NCBI GenBank assembly: GCA_017311185.1
Contig: JAESUZ010000481.1
Coordinates: forward strand, 1,426,001-1,490,000
Reading direction: 5' to 3'
DNA from: Proteles cristata cristata
Lineage: Eukaryota > Chordata > Mammalia > Carnivora > Hyaenidae
DNA length: 64,000 bases
The position numbers and the translations under genes are program-made. The notes beneath the pieces are model-generated. The model was not told the origin of the DNA, ran no database searches, and was given only the letters and a program-made list of their open reading frames with translations. Below are positions 55,191-64,000 of this stretch, in pieces. Every line of letters begins with the position of its first letter. Positions within the stretch are counted from its first letter, which is position 1.

Positions 55191-56689
55191 AACTATGGAA
55201 TTTTCTCTATGATCCATTACTCCTCAGTTTCAAGGATTCCAGCATTTCAGCTGACAAACTTGTTTGCATTTTGAATAATTTGTTGTAGGAATGTCATCTT
55301 CAGGGCTTGGGCTGATGGGAACTCTGTGCCCACGAAAGCATATAGCAAGACAGTCTTTTTGAATATAGGGAGTGCCTAGAACTTTCCTGTATCTCTACCT
55401 GGGCTTGAAGTCCAATTGTGGCTCAACAAAACCCAATTAACTTTTCCTGGACTCTGTTAGGGAAGATGTCAACATACAGTCTGGGTCCCTGGGGTTTTGT
55501 GAATGCATGTTTCCTCCCGATACAAAGTCCAGATGATGGAAAGCAGCTCCTTGGAGGTGATCATTTTCTCAATCTGTTTTCTTTGGCTTGAGTATCAAAC
55601 ATGGAGGTCCGTCTCTGAGTCCTTGAAAGATGGACTCCGTGCACGTACTGCTCGGCTCCCAGGCCTGTGTTTATGGGAAAAAGTTCCTAAAGAAACAGAT
55701 TGAAATGGAGCAAGATCAAGTTTTCACTTGTGGGTTTCCGCAAAAGTTGCTTTTTTTATTTTCCCCTTCACTAGCTTGTGGAAGTGTCTCAGGGCTGCCT
55801 CATCTGGAGAGATTTGTGCATTAAGCCAAAAAAATTATAATTCATATCCCTTCCTGTTCTCCCAGGGCTTCAGCACACAGGCAATCTGATTTGCATTCTC
55901 TGGCATTTATCTCCCTGCTTCCTGCCCTCCTGTCTTAGGAGTTACAACATCCCTTCTCTTCGGCCCTGCAGCCTGTGTCTTGGTAAGTCACACTGTTGAT
56001 TGTGTTCAGAATGGAAGAAAACTGCACCGGCTGACACGTAAGGTGTTTTTCTGTACACCCTCCAGCCTCTTCCCCAACATTTCAAATTATTAAATTGAGG
56101 GCCAGAAGAAATGGAAGGAGAATGAAGGCTTCATTGGCGAAGACAGTCCCAAGTCCCAAGTCCCATCCTCTCTTCTCTCTGTTCCTGAAGTCATTTCTAG
56201 CTTGATGGTTTTTCATAAACATTGGCCTTCCAGTAAAAAGATTCCAGTAAAAAGATGTTCTTTTGAGGAAATTAATTTCCTTTAGAAGCAGTGCACATTC
56301 TTTCAGACCAAAGAAAATAATTAAACATCCTCAAACTTCCTAAGTGGAAAAATCTCTTACTCTGAACATTTTGGAAGTGAGCAGAGGTATGTGGGGGAAT
56401 AATGTATGTCCTGATGAAGTCTGGATAATTAAATACTCTAATAAGAACTATTTCCCTTTGCCTCTTTATCTCCACATCAGCAAAGAGCCAAACATCTAGC
56501 CCTTCTCTGCTGTTGCCCCAATGAATCCCTTACTAAGTCTGATGATGAAAATCAGCCAATTTGTCATTTAGTCTAGACTTCGGGACCAGAAAGAAAGAGG
56601 ATATTGCAGTCAGTGTGCTAACATTTCTGCTTCTAGGTTCCTGCTATGTCCTGGAGGAAGTATGGTATAGTACAGCAGTGCATTAATTA
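55191..56689. other. Unique noncoding sequence
   Basis: No exon or clear repeat recognised. The small open frames lack motifs. Confidence 0.4.
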
Positions 56690-57000
56690 ATTAATTATTT
56701 ATTTAACTCACTTACTCGTTTGATAGACTGTCTAGGTGCTCATAGTGGGTGGGATACTGAGCTAAGTCTTACTATTCAAGAGCTAAGAGTTTAGCTGTTC
56801 CGGATAAACATGTACACAAGAAAATGGACTGAGGTATCGTACATACTATAATTGAATATATGTAGGAATGATGGGGAATATGGGGTATCTTGGGCTTGAT
56901 GAAAGGTGTACTTAGAATTCCTTATGGCTGGTCTCACCAAGGCATTAAGATAGCAATGGGAGGTCTGGTGTTCTCTCAGAAGCCCTTTGTACTTCCCAGA
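56690..57000 (-). mobile_element. L2/MIR-like relic, antisense
   Basis: After a short (TTAA)n, ttatttaactcacttactcg...taggtgctcatagtgggtgggatactgagctaag resembles the reversed L2 3' end. It is strongly diverged. Confidence 0.4.
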
Positions 57001-58164
57001 CATTCTCTTAGTGTTTCCTAGTAACTGTGATAAGAAAGCTCTGTCCCACCTAGATGACTTCCTGGTGCTGGGGGTCTAAGAGCATCCACTGCTGGTGAGC
57101 ACCTCCAGTGTGGAAATCTGACATGGACAGAGTGTGGCTTCTTATAAGGATCCATAATTTTAAATCACAGATCTCAATATGGATAATTAAATGAATGGGT
57201 CAATCAATGAATCAATGACATGGGTCCTTTTCCCAGCTATATTACTAACTCATCATGTGGCCTTCTTGGGCTTCCTTTTCAACGGTTGCAAAAATGGCCA
57301 CTCTGCCTTATTTCGTGGGGGCTGATGAGAAAGATCCAGCAAGAACACCAAGGAAACATGTCAAATACGTAAAGTACTTGAAAAAATGTTACAAACTTAA
57401 GGAGAGGCCATTATTCAGTGTCTTTTAGGAAAACGTGACATAATGAAGGCAAGCAGGAGAGAAGGAAGGGAAGGAGGTAAGGAAAAAAGCAAAGGATAGA
57501 ATGGAGAGAGACTGATCGGGGAAGGGAGTGGAAGAGAAGAATAAAATGTAGTCTGCATAATGCCAAGGTATGGAGGAAGTGTTAGGGGAAATGGGAAGTC
57601 TGTTGAAGAAAGAGTTCATTAGGCTCAAAGGTGGTGACTTGCAAAGTTTGTTTGGACTCACTATTCAGTGACTGAAATGGATCTTTACTGTTTCTACTCA
57701 ATTTATAGCAGTCGAGGAGAACTTTTGGGGATAAATAGGACATGACACCACACCTCACTTGAAATTAAAATCATTGTCTATTTCTTCTTCATGGCTTCAG
57801 ACATGGTATGTTATAAGGCTCCTGGAAAACTACTAGCAGGAACATAGTGTCAGATGCTGTAATGAAAGCTAAGTCAACTGTTTGCATGATAGATAAACCA
57901 GAGATTTTCATTACAGATATTCACATGTGTATAGCAAGGCTTCAAAGGAAGAACTGGAAAACTTGAGACATGCAGTTGCACGGCTTGAGCATATGCTGTG
58001 GACTGAGTATGGTTCTGGGTCTTTCGGGGGGCAGTGAGAGAGTGTGGGATATGGACAGGGACGCAAAAACTTCGGAGGTATGGAGAACTAGTTCTTGTTT
58101 TCTGTGCAGTGTATTGTTTGGAAGATACAATGTGGTATGCAGGGGAGAAGAAAAGCAAACAAGA
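57001..58164. other. Unique noncoding sequence with a possible MIR
   Basis: 57225-57300 resembles sense MIR (cccagctatattactaactcatcatgtggccttcttgggc). The stretch 57430-57560 is purine-rich. No gene recognised. Confidence 0.4.
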
Positions 58165-58340
58165 GATGCTGTGGGATCTGGTGGAAAGAGGATCTGGGGG
58201 TTTGCAGGTCTGGCTTCTAGCCCTGACTCCCTGAAAGAACGTACACAGCCTTACAGAGTCATTTCACCTTCTCTCTGGCAGACCTATAAAGTGAAGACAT
58301 TGGAGTAGACTGTCTCTGAGGCTCCAGACTCTTTACAAAA
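58165..58340 (+). mobile_element. MIR SINE relic
   Basis: Sense MIR-like: tgtgggatctggtggaaagagg, ggtctggcttctagccctgac, cattt-caccttctctctggcagacctataaagtg. Confidence 0.6.
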
Positions 58341-58399
58341 TAAATACAAGTTCATTTAGTTCCTAGAGAGCATTGACTAATAGTAGCAACATGATTGTT

Positions 58400-58780
58400 T
58401 TTACAGCTCATGTAATTTATTATGTGCTGAATTTTTATGCATTATTTCAGTTCCTCCTCATGCAATCTTATAAAATAGGCATTTTTCCACCCATTTTTTA
58501 AGTTTAAAAAATGTTAATGTTATTTATTTTTGAGAGAGACAGAACATGAGCAGGGGAGGGGCAGAGAGAGAGGGAGACACAGAATCCGAAGCAGGCTCCA
58601 GGCTCTGAGCTGTCACCACAGAGCCTGATGCGGGGCTTGAGACCATGAACTGTAAGGCCATGACCTAAGTGGAAGTTACACACTCAACTGACTGAGCCGC
58701 CCAGGTGCCCCATCTCACCTATTTTTTAAATAAAGAAACTGAGATTCAGAAAGCTACAGCACTCTGCTCTTAACCACTGC
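58400..58780 (-). mobile_element. MIR SINE relic, antisense, split by a SINE
   Basis: Left part: ttattatgtgctgaatttttatgcattatttcagttcctcctcatgc. Right part: aaataaagaaactgagattcagaaagc. A felid SINE (58503-58711) separates them. Confidence 0.7.
58503..58711 (-). mobile_element. Felid SINE
   Basis: Minus-strand copy with head GGGGCACCTGGGCGGCTCAG. Flanks cccattttttaag and acctattttttaaa are a probable TSD with mismatches. It splits an older MIR. Confidence 0.93.
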
Positions 58781-58789
58781 ACTGTAACA

Positions 58790-59045
58790 ATGATAATAAT
58801 AGTAGCTAACACTTACATAGAGCTTGTCATGTGCGCCGGCACTGTTCGAAGCATTTTGCATTTATTAACTCATTCAGTTCTCACAATAAGCCAATGAGGT
58901 AGCTACTATACTCTTATGATCTCCATTATGCAGCTGAAGAAACTGAATCATGGCAATTGTAAATCCTTGGCCCGATAAATGGCAGATCTGGGATTATAAT
59001 CCAGGCAGTCTGGCTCCAGATGTCAGGCTTTTAACTTTAAGCTAT
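58790..59045 (-). mobile_element. MIR SINE relic, nearly full length
   Basis: Antisense MIR (MIRb-like): agcta-acacttacatagagc, gcactgttcgaagcattttgc, ttaactcattcagttctcac, gaggtagctactatactc, then gatctgggattataatccaggcagtctggctccag. This is one of the best-preserved MIRs here. Confidence 0.88.
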
Positions 59046-60089
59046 CCTGTCCTTTATTGTATGCAGAAGACGTGTGGCTTTAATTATGTAATGTCATTAC
59101 ATTTTACACCCAAAAGTGATGTGTGTGTGTCCGTGTGTGTTATGCGTGCACGTGCGCTCCTGTGTTTGAGCAAGATATCGCAGCAGAAAGTCTTCCTGTG
59201 ATCTTGAATACATCTTGGAAATTGAGGAAGGTTATATTTTTACAGGGGGAAGGCAAGAGGGGCAATTCTAGACAGGGATTAGCCAGCACTACAACAGGGC
59301 ATAATAATGTGTGGGGAGCACAGAGTAAAGAGGTTGCTGGCAGCAAGGTGGTAGAGGGCCTTGGTAGGCTAAGTGTCAATACTGAGAAGTTAGAGAGTGA
59401 CGGAGCATAAATCTTGGTCACAGGTTATTCTGATGGATTTAGGAAGCAAGGAAGGATTCAGGTTGTAGATGTAAACATCCAGGGCAGATGTGAGAAGAAG
59501 AAGAAGAAGAAGACCTCAAAGGAAAGATTAAATTAATGGGAATTATTCATCTTGGAGAAGAGGGCTGAGGGGAGAAAATAATTTTCAGAGATTAATTTGT
59601 TTTAATAATCAAAATCGTGAGATTGTGGAATGAGTTTTTATGAGATGCCATGCTTTCCTTGTCTGGGGGGAGGGTGTCCTTTAAAAAAGCTCAGAGTGTG
59701 TTCTCTGTCTTGGTTGAGGTTCATCTTGTTCCAAGGGAGTGTGCTGGCTGTCAGAAATGACAGACACACAGCATGCTTGTCACCAGTCCCCCACACCATA
59801 CCTGCGGTAGGCAGCGCTAACTGATCAACCTGGCGCTCTCTCTCTCTGAAGCCAGGTCTGGCCCCAGATAGTCAAGACAGTATTTCAGGAAGTTCCAGGA
59901 AACTGCAAACAGCTGAAGGTACTATACAAATTAGAAGGTGTTTGTCCTCTATGATTGGATGAGTGGGGTTTGGAGTGTCCGTTAAAGAACAGATGGTTTG
60001 GCCCCCTAAATATCACTCCATCGCTGTTGGTTCTATTGCCCTGCCTTCTCATTTGTATATCCCTGGAAAACTGATAAATTTCCCCTAAC
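59046..60089. other. Unique noncoding sequence
   Basis: (GT)n-like tract at 59119-59140 and (GAA)n at 59493-59513. No exon recognised. Confidence 0.4.
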
Positions 60090-60310
60090 AGACTTCCCGT
60101 CTCCAGCCTCGGTCCTCTCTCATCCTTTCCTCACAGTCTCGTCCAAATCATCCTTCTGTACTGACACTCTGATCATGCTATCGCCCAGCTAGAATCCTGT
60201 GGTGGCATCACTTCCTTTTCAGAATCAGGTCTCGATAATTTTGGGTGGACCTTAAGGCCACTTCTCATTCTCCTCCTGCTTGCTTTCTTTGGCCCCAATT
60301 CACCATAGAA
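60090..60310 (+). mobile_element. L2 LINE relic
   Basis: Sense L2-like order: cactctgatcatgctatcgcccagctagaatcc, ggtggcatcacttccttttcag, ccttaaggccacttctc. An old L1 follows directly. Confidence 0.55.
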
Positions 60311-61510
60311 CTGTGTGATCTCACTTCTATGGAGAATCTAAAAAAGCTGAAGTCATCGTAGTGTGGTGGTTGCTAGGAGTGGGGGTAAGGGTGGGAGATG
60401 GGGAGATACTGGTCAAAGGGTACAAACTTCCAGTATAAGATGATTAAGTTCTGGGGATATAACATTCAGACAGTATGGTGGCTATAATTAGCAATACTTT
60501 ACTGTATACTTGAAACGTGCTAAGAGAACAGATTTTAAATAGTTTCACTGCACACAGAAAAGGTAACTGTAAAGGGTAAAGGGTGATGGATATATATATA
60601 CATATACATATATATTTTTGCCACACTGTATTTCAGCTAATTCTGTGTAATAATTGTGCTTGGAATATACACGAAATAGCTGATTTCATTCTTGTAACTT
60701 AATAAGTTAGGTATTATTCTTTTTTTTTTTTCTTAAATAGCTTATTGTCAAGTTGGTTTCCATATAACACCCAGTGCTCATCCCAACAAGTACCCTCGGC
60801 CATGCCCATCATCCCCCATACCCTTCCCCTGCCCCCATCAGCCCTCAGTTTGTTCTCAGAATTCAAGAGTCTCTCATGTTTGCCTCCCTCCCTCTCCCCA
60901 ACTATTTTCCCCCTTCTTCTCCTGCATGGCCCTCAGTTAGCTTCCTCCTAATCCACCTATATGTGCAAACATATGGTATCTGTCCTTCTCTGCCTGACTT
61001 ATTTCACTCAGCAAAACACCCTCTAGTTCCATCCATATTGCTACAAATGGCAAGATTTCATTCTTTCACATTGCCATGTAGTATTCCATTGTATAAATAT
61101 ACCACATCTTCTTGATCCATTCGTCAGTTGATGGACAGTTAGGCTCTTTCCATGTTTTGGCTATTGTTGAGAGTGATGCTATGAACATTGGGGTACATGT
61201 ACCCCTATGCATCAGCCCTCCTATATCCCTTGGGTAAATTCCTAGCAGTGCTATTGCTGGGTCATAGGAGAGTTCTATTGTTAATTTTTTGAGGAACCTC
61301 CATACTGTTTGCCAGAGGGGCTGCATCAGCTTACATACCCACCAACAGTGTAAGAGGGTGCCCATTTTTCCACATCCTGGGGTGATGGGTATGTTAACTA
61401 ACCTTATGGTGGCGGTCATTTTACGATATAAACACACCAAATCATCACGTTGTAAACTTTGCACTTGCACGGTGTTTTATGTCATTATATCTCAATAAAG
61501 CTGAAAAAAA
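60311..61510 (+). mobile_element. Ancient L1 3' end, split by a young L1 fragment
   Basis: Left half 60311-60593: ggtggttgctaggagtggggg, gttctggggatataacattc, acagtatggtggctataattag, gggtgatggatat. Right half 61380-61510: gggtgatgggtatgttaac, tcatcacgttgtaaac, cattatatctcaataaagctg. These are the usual end words of an old L1M 3' UTR. Confidence 0.85.
60594..61379 (-). mobile_element. Young L1 3' fragment with a possible 3' transduction
   Basis: 60721-61379 is a 5'-truncated L1 tail close to L1-A/B: a T-run, then ttattgtcaagttggtttcc through to the end of ORF2 (accaacagtgtaagagggtg). 60594-60720 is non-L1 sequence downstream of its A tail. The flanks gggtgatggatat (60581-60593) and gggtgatgggtat (61380-61392) are a 13-bp TSD with one mismatch that encloses both parts. 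Confidence 0.8.
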
Positions 61511-61900
61511 TAACCAAATTCACCATGTAGCACTACCAAATTACTTGGAATTCCTAAAACTCCCTATACTGCTTCTGCTTCAATATCTTTCCATATACTT
61601 TTTCCTTCTTTACAAAATAGAGGTTTTTTTGCTAAAATTTCTACCCATGCTTCAAACCTTAGTTCAAGCATCAATCCTATAAAGCCTTCCTTGACTTCCC
61701 CAGGACAGCCGGTTGCTTTTTCTGGAACTTACCCCTGGCTTTTCAGAGGCAAGGACTTGTCTTTTTCACCCCGGTGTCCTGACGCTTAATACAATGTTTG
61801 GCATGTATTCCACTCTGAAATTTGATTAATAAAAATATACATCAAATGACATGGCTGTATTAGTTTTCCTCAGTCCATTTGGAAATGAATACAATAAGAG
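61511..61900 (+). mobile_element. L2 LINE relic
   Basis: Sense L2-like: cttagttcaagcatcaatcctataaagccttccttgacttcccc and caaggacttgtctttttcaccccgg...acaatgtttggcatgta. It ends with a short tail near 61845. Confidence 0.6.
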
Positions 61901-62212
61901 AATTGAAACCAGATTTTCTGACAACTCCCTTTGATTTTTCTCCCTTTCCATCACTAGCTCAGGATCTTATTACATAGACCCCGAAATGGCCTCCTTATGG
62001 TTTTCGTTGGTCCTGAGTTTCTCTCTACCAGACCACCCTGCATCCGATCTATAAACAGATTAACCTCCCTAAAATTAATATTTATACCACTTTTCTGTGT
62101 AGAGCTCTAATCTCCCTTCCTTCTACTTAATAAAGTGCAAACTCCTTGGCCGTATGTTTAAAGCTTCATGATCTACCCATGGCCTGATTTTCCCACATTG
62201 GCTGATACTTCT

Positions 62213-62910
62213 CTTTTTTTAAGATACAAAAAATGTTTACTTATTTTTTTTTTACAAATAGTTTATTGTCAAATTAGTTTCCACATAACACTCAGTGCTC
62301 ATCCCCACAAGTGTCCTCCTCCGTGCCCATCCCCCCCACACCCCCACATCCATCAGTCCTCAGTTTTTGTCAGCATTCAAGAGTCTCTCATGGTTTGCCT
62401 CTCTCCCTTTCCCCCACCATTTCCCCCTTCTTCTCCCCCTTGGTCCTCTGTTAAGTTCCTCCTAATCCTCCTATATGTGCACACATATGATATTTGTCTT
62501 TCTCTGCCTGACTTATTTCGCTCAGCATAACACCCTCAAGGTCCATCCATGTTGCTACACATGGCCAGATTTCATTGTATCTCATTGCCATCTAGTATTC
62601 CATGGTATAGATAAACCACATCTTCTTGATCCATTCATCTGTTGATGGACACTTAGGCTCTTTCCAGGTTTTAGCTATTGTGGAGAGTGCTGCTATGAAC
62701 ATTGGGGTACATATTTTTAAAAGAGAGAGAGGAAAAGTGAGAGCGCACGCGAGTGGGAGAGGGGCAGAGAGAGAAGGGGACAGATGATCTGAGGGAGGCA
62801 GTCTCCATGCTGACAACGGAGAGCCTGGTGTGAGGCTTGAACTTACGAACCATGAGATCATGACCTGAGTCGAAGTTGGACGCTTACTGACTGAGCCACT
62901 CAGGCGCCCC
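62213..62910 (-). mobile_element. Felid SINE split by an L1 fragment
   Basis: The tail part is 62213-62247 (aaaaatgtttacttattttt) and the body and head are 62712-62910 (head GGGGCGCCTGAGTGGCTCAG). The pieces are in register, so the L1 piece between them is a later insertion into the SINE's AT-rich tail. Confidence 0.88.
62248..62711 (-). mobile_element. Young L1 3' fragment inside a SINE
   Basis: About 460 bp nearly identical to the L1-A 3' end: T-run, acaaatagtttattgtcaaa, through the C-rich 3' UTR and the end of ORF2 (agtgctgctatgaacattgg), where it is 5'-truncated. Its own TSD is hidden in the T-rich junctions (tattttt on both sides). Confidence 0.92.
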
Positions 62911-63197
62911 TGGCTGATACTTCTTCCCAATCAAAACCTCCCTGTTGCAGTCCTCAGTGTTGCTTGCTATGGTCAATGGACCCTTTGATAGCCTACCTGT
63001 ATGCCTGAACCCACACACCATCCTCTTTTGTCTGGAGTGCCTTTTATTTCCATCTTCAGCACTACAGGTCTTTCCCCAGATCTTTTCACCCTTTCTTACT
63101 CTTCTTTTTCACAACCACTTATTGTACCACACCACTCAGAAGTAATTCTGTCATTTCCAGTCTTCTTCTACAACCCTTAGGTGAGTTGAGTTATCCT

Positions 63198-63457
63198 CCT
63201 TCCTTGGACCTTCTCATATATTGCATTATATTGCAGAAGTCAGAGCATTTGGGTTCTCATTTTAGCTTCACCATTTATAAGCAAAAATGGCGTATTCATC
63301 TTAGAAATGGGAACGGTGATAGATACCTACCTATCTTTTGTTATAGGTTGATGAAGATCAAATATGAAAATGACGTTTGTGTTAAAGTAGCATAGACCAT
63401 AATGAGGCTTTTGTTATATTTTATATTTTATATTGGTTGGCTAGTCTTAACAAAAGC
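63198..63457. other. Unassigned noncoding sequence
   Basis: Short AT-rich stretch before a SINE. Nothing recognised. Confidence 0.35.
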
Positions 63458-63470
63458 CAAACCTGCACTT

Positions 63471-63501
63471 TTTAAAAAAATGTTTTAAATGTCTTTATTT
63501 T

Positions 63502-63549
<48 letters not shown>

Positions 63550-63716
63550 AAGCAGGGGAGGGGCAGAGAGAGAGAGAGGGAGACACAGAATCCGAAGCAA
63601 GCTCCAGGCTCCGAGCTGTCAGCACGGAGCCTGATGCAGGGCTCAAACCCATGAATTGTGAGATCGTGACCTGAGCCGAAGTCAGATGACCAACTGACTG
63701 AGCCACCCAAGCACCC
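63471..63716 (-). mobile_element. Felid SINE with an expanded (GA)n
   Basis: Minus-strand SINE with head GGGGTGCTTGGGTGGCTCAG. Its GA tract (63506-63547) has expanded to about 42 bp. Flanks aaacctgcact and agacctgcatc are a probable TSD. Confidence 0.94.
63506..63547. repeat. (GA)n microsatellite inside a SINE
   Basis: About 21 pure GA units in the SINE body. Confidence 0.95.
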
Positions 63717-63759
63717 CCAGACCTGCATCTTGTACAGTGACACAATCTTGACACATCTT

Positions 63760-63945
63760 GACACAATGAGAGCTCAGGTCATGACCTTGCGGTCATGAGT
63801 TCAAGCCCCATGTCTGGCTCTGTGCTGACAGCTCAGATCCTGGAGCCTGCTTTGAATTCTGTCTCCCTCTCTCTCTCTCTCGGCCCCTCCTCAACTCATG
63901 TTCTGTCTCTCTCTCTCTCTCAAAAATAAACATTAAAAATTTTAA
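63760..63945 (+). mobile_element. Felid SINE, 5'-truncated
   Basis: It starts within the tRNA-related part (gagctcaggtcatgacc) and lacks about 45 bases of the head with the A box. The B-box region (gagttcaagcccc), CT-rich body and tail tctcaaaaataaacatt are present. Confidence 0.9.
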
Positions 63946-64000
63946 AATATATTACATATCTTGATTATTGAGATTTTTGTATCTACCTTGAATCTGTGCC

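Larger units (their letters stand above)
62199..62924. repeat. 14-bp target-site duplication around the nested SINE
   Basis: tggctgatacttct at 62199-62212 and 62911-62924. It encloses a SINE that itself holds an L1 fragment. Confidence 0.9.
61901..63190 (+). mobile_element. L2 LINE relic, split by a SINE/L1 nest
   Basis: Left part: cctccttatggttttcgttgg, taataaagtgcaaactccttgg, cttcatgatctacccatggcctg. Right part (62925-63190): tgaacccacacaccatcctc, gtctggagtgccttttatttcc. The order matches the long 3' segment of L2. The interruption is 62213-62910. Confidence 0.6.

Noticed and set aside
62213..62910. SINE-L1 chimera made by template switching
   Set aside because: The SINE tail lies on the far side of the L1 piece, so the L1 inserted into an existing SINE.
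1..64000. CRISPR array, bacterial operon or phage
   Set aside because: The repeats are dispersed retroelements with target-site duplications and microsatellites. Composition and content are mammalian throughout.

Overview
This is nuclear DNA from a cat-family carnivore (Felidae). The main evidence is about two dozen copies of one short tRNA-derived SINE. It has the head GGGGCGCCTGGGTGGC, an internal RNA polymerase III B box (GGTTCGAGCCC), a CT-rich body and an AAATAAATAAA tail, which is the carnivore CAN/SINEC family in its felid form. A felid-type L1 that includes a full-length copy fits the same reading. I cannot resolve the species. I recognise no host protein exon, tRNA, rRNA, CRISPR array or bacterial-type feature. 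The window is intergenic or deep intronic, and nearly all long open frames belong to retroelements.

Layout. 1-7.4 kb: an ancient L1 3' end, then an antisense, badly decayed endogenous retrovirus pol region (ERVL-like, about 1.7-5.9 kb) peppered with SINEs, including two SINEs inside one 20-bp target-site duplication (TSD). 7.4-20.2 kb: mostly unique noncoding DNA with MIR and L2 relics, a 164-bp pyrimidine microsatellite and an old L1 tail split by a young SINE. 20.2-25.8 kb: a 5.6-kb L1 on the minus strand (L1-A) with a perfect 18-bp TSD, frameshifted ORF1 and ORF2, and a 334-bp non-L1 segment at its 5' end. 25.8-47 kb: unique DNA with SINEs, MIR, L2, a DNA-transposon relic and an old antisense L1. 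47.6-54.2 kb: a full-length L1 on the plus strand (L1-B, 6.6 kb) with a 17-bp TSD, a CpG-rich 5' UTR carrying three ~195-bp monomers, an intact 297-codon ORF1 and a broken ORF2. It sits inside an older antisense L1. 55-64 kb: unique DNA, L2/MIR relics, two short young L1 3' fragments and more SINEs.

How the parts relate. The SINEs carry no protein and depend on L1 ORF2 protein for copying. Their short direct repeats and A-rich tails are the marks of L1-type target-primed insertion. Nesting gives a relative age order: MIR, L2, the DNA transposon and the ERV first, then old L1 tails, then felid SINEs and young L1s. The window is therefore a stack of retrotransposition events. I found no clear sign of a new gene system. 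The most unusual items are the extra sequence at the 5' end of L1-A, the monomeric promoter of L1-B with antisense open frames, and a candidate 3' transduction near 60.6 kb.
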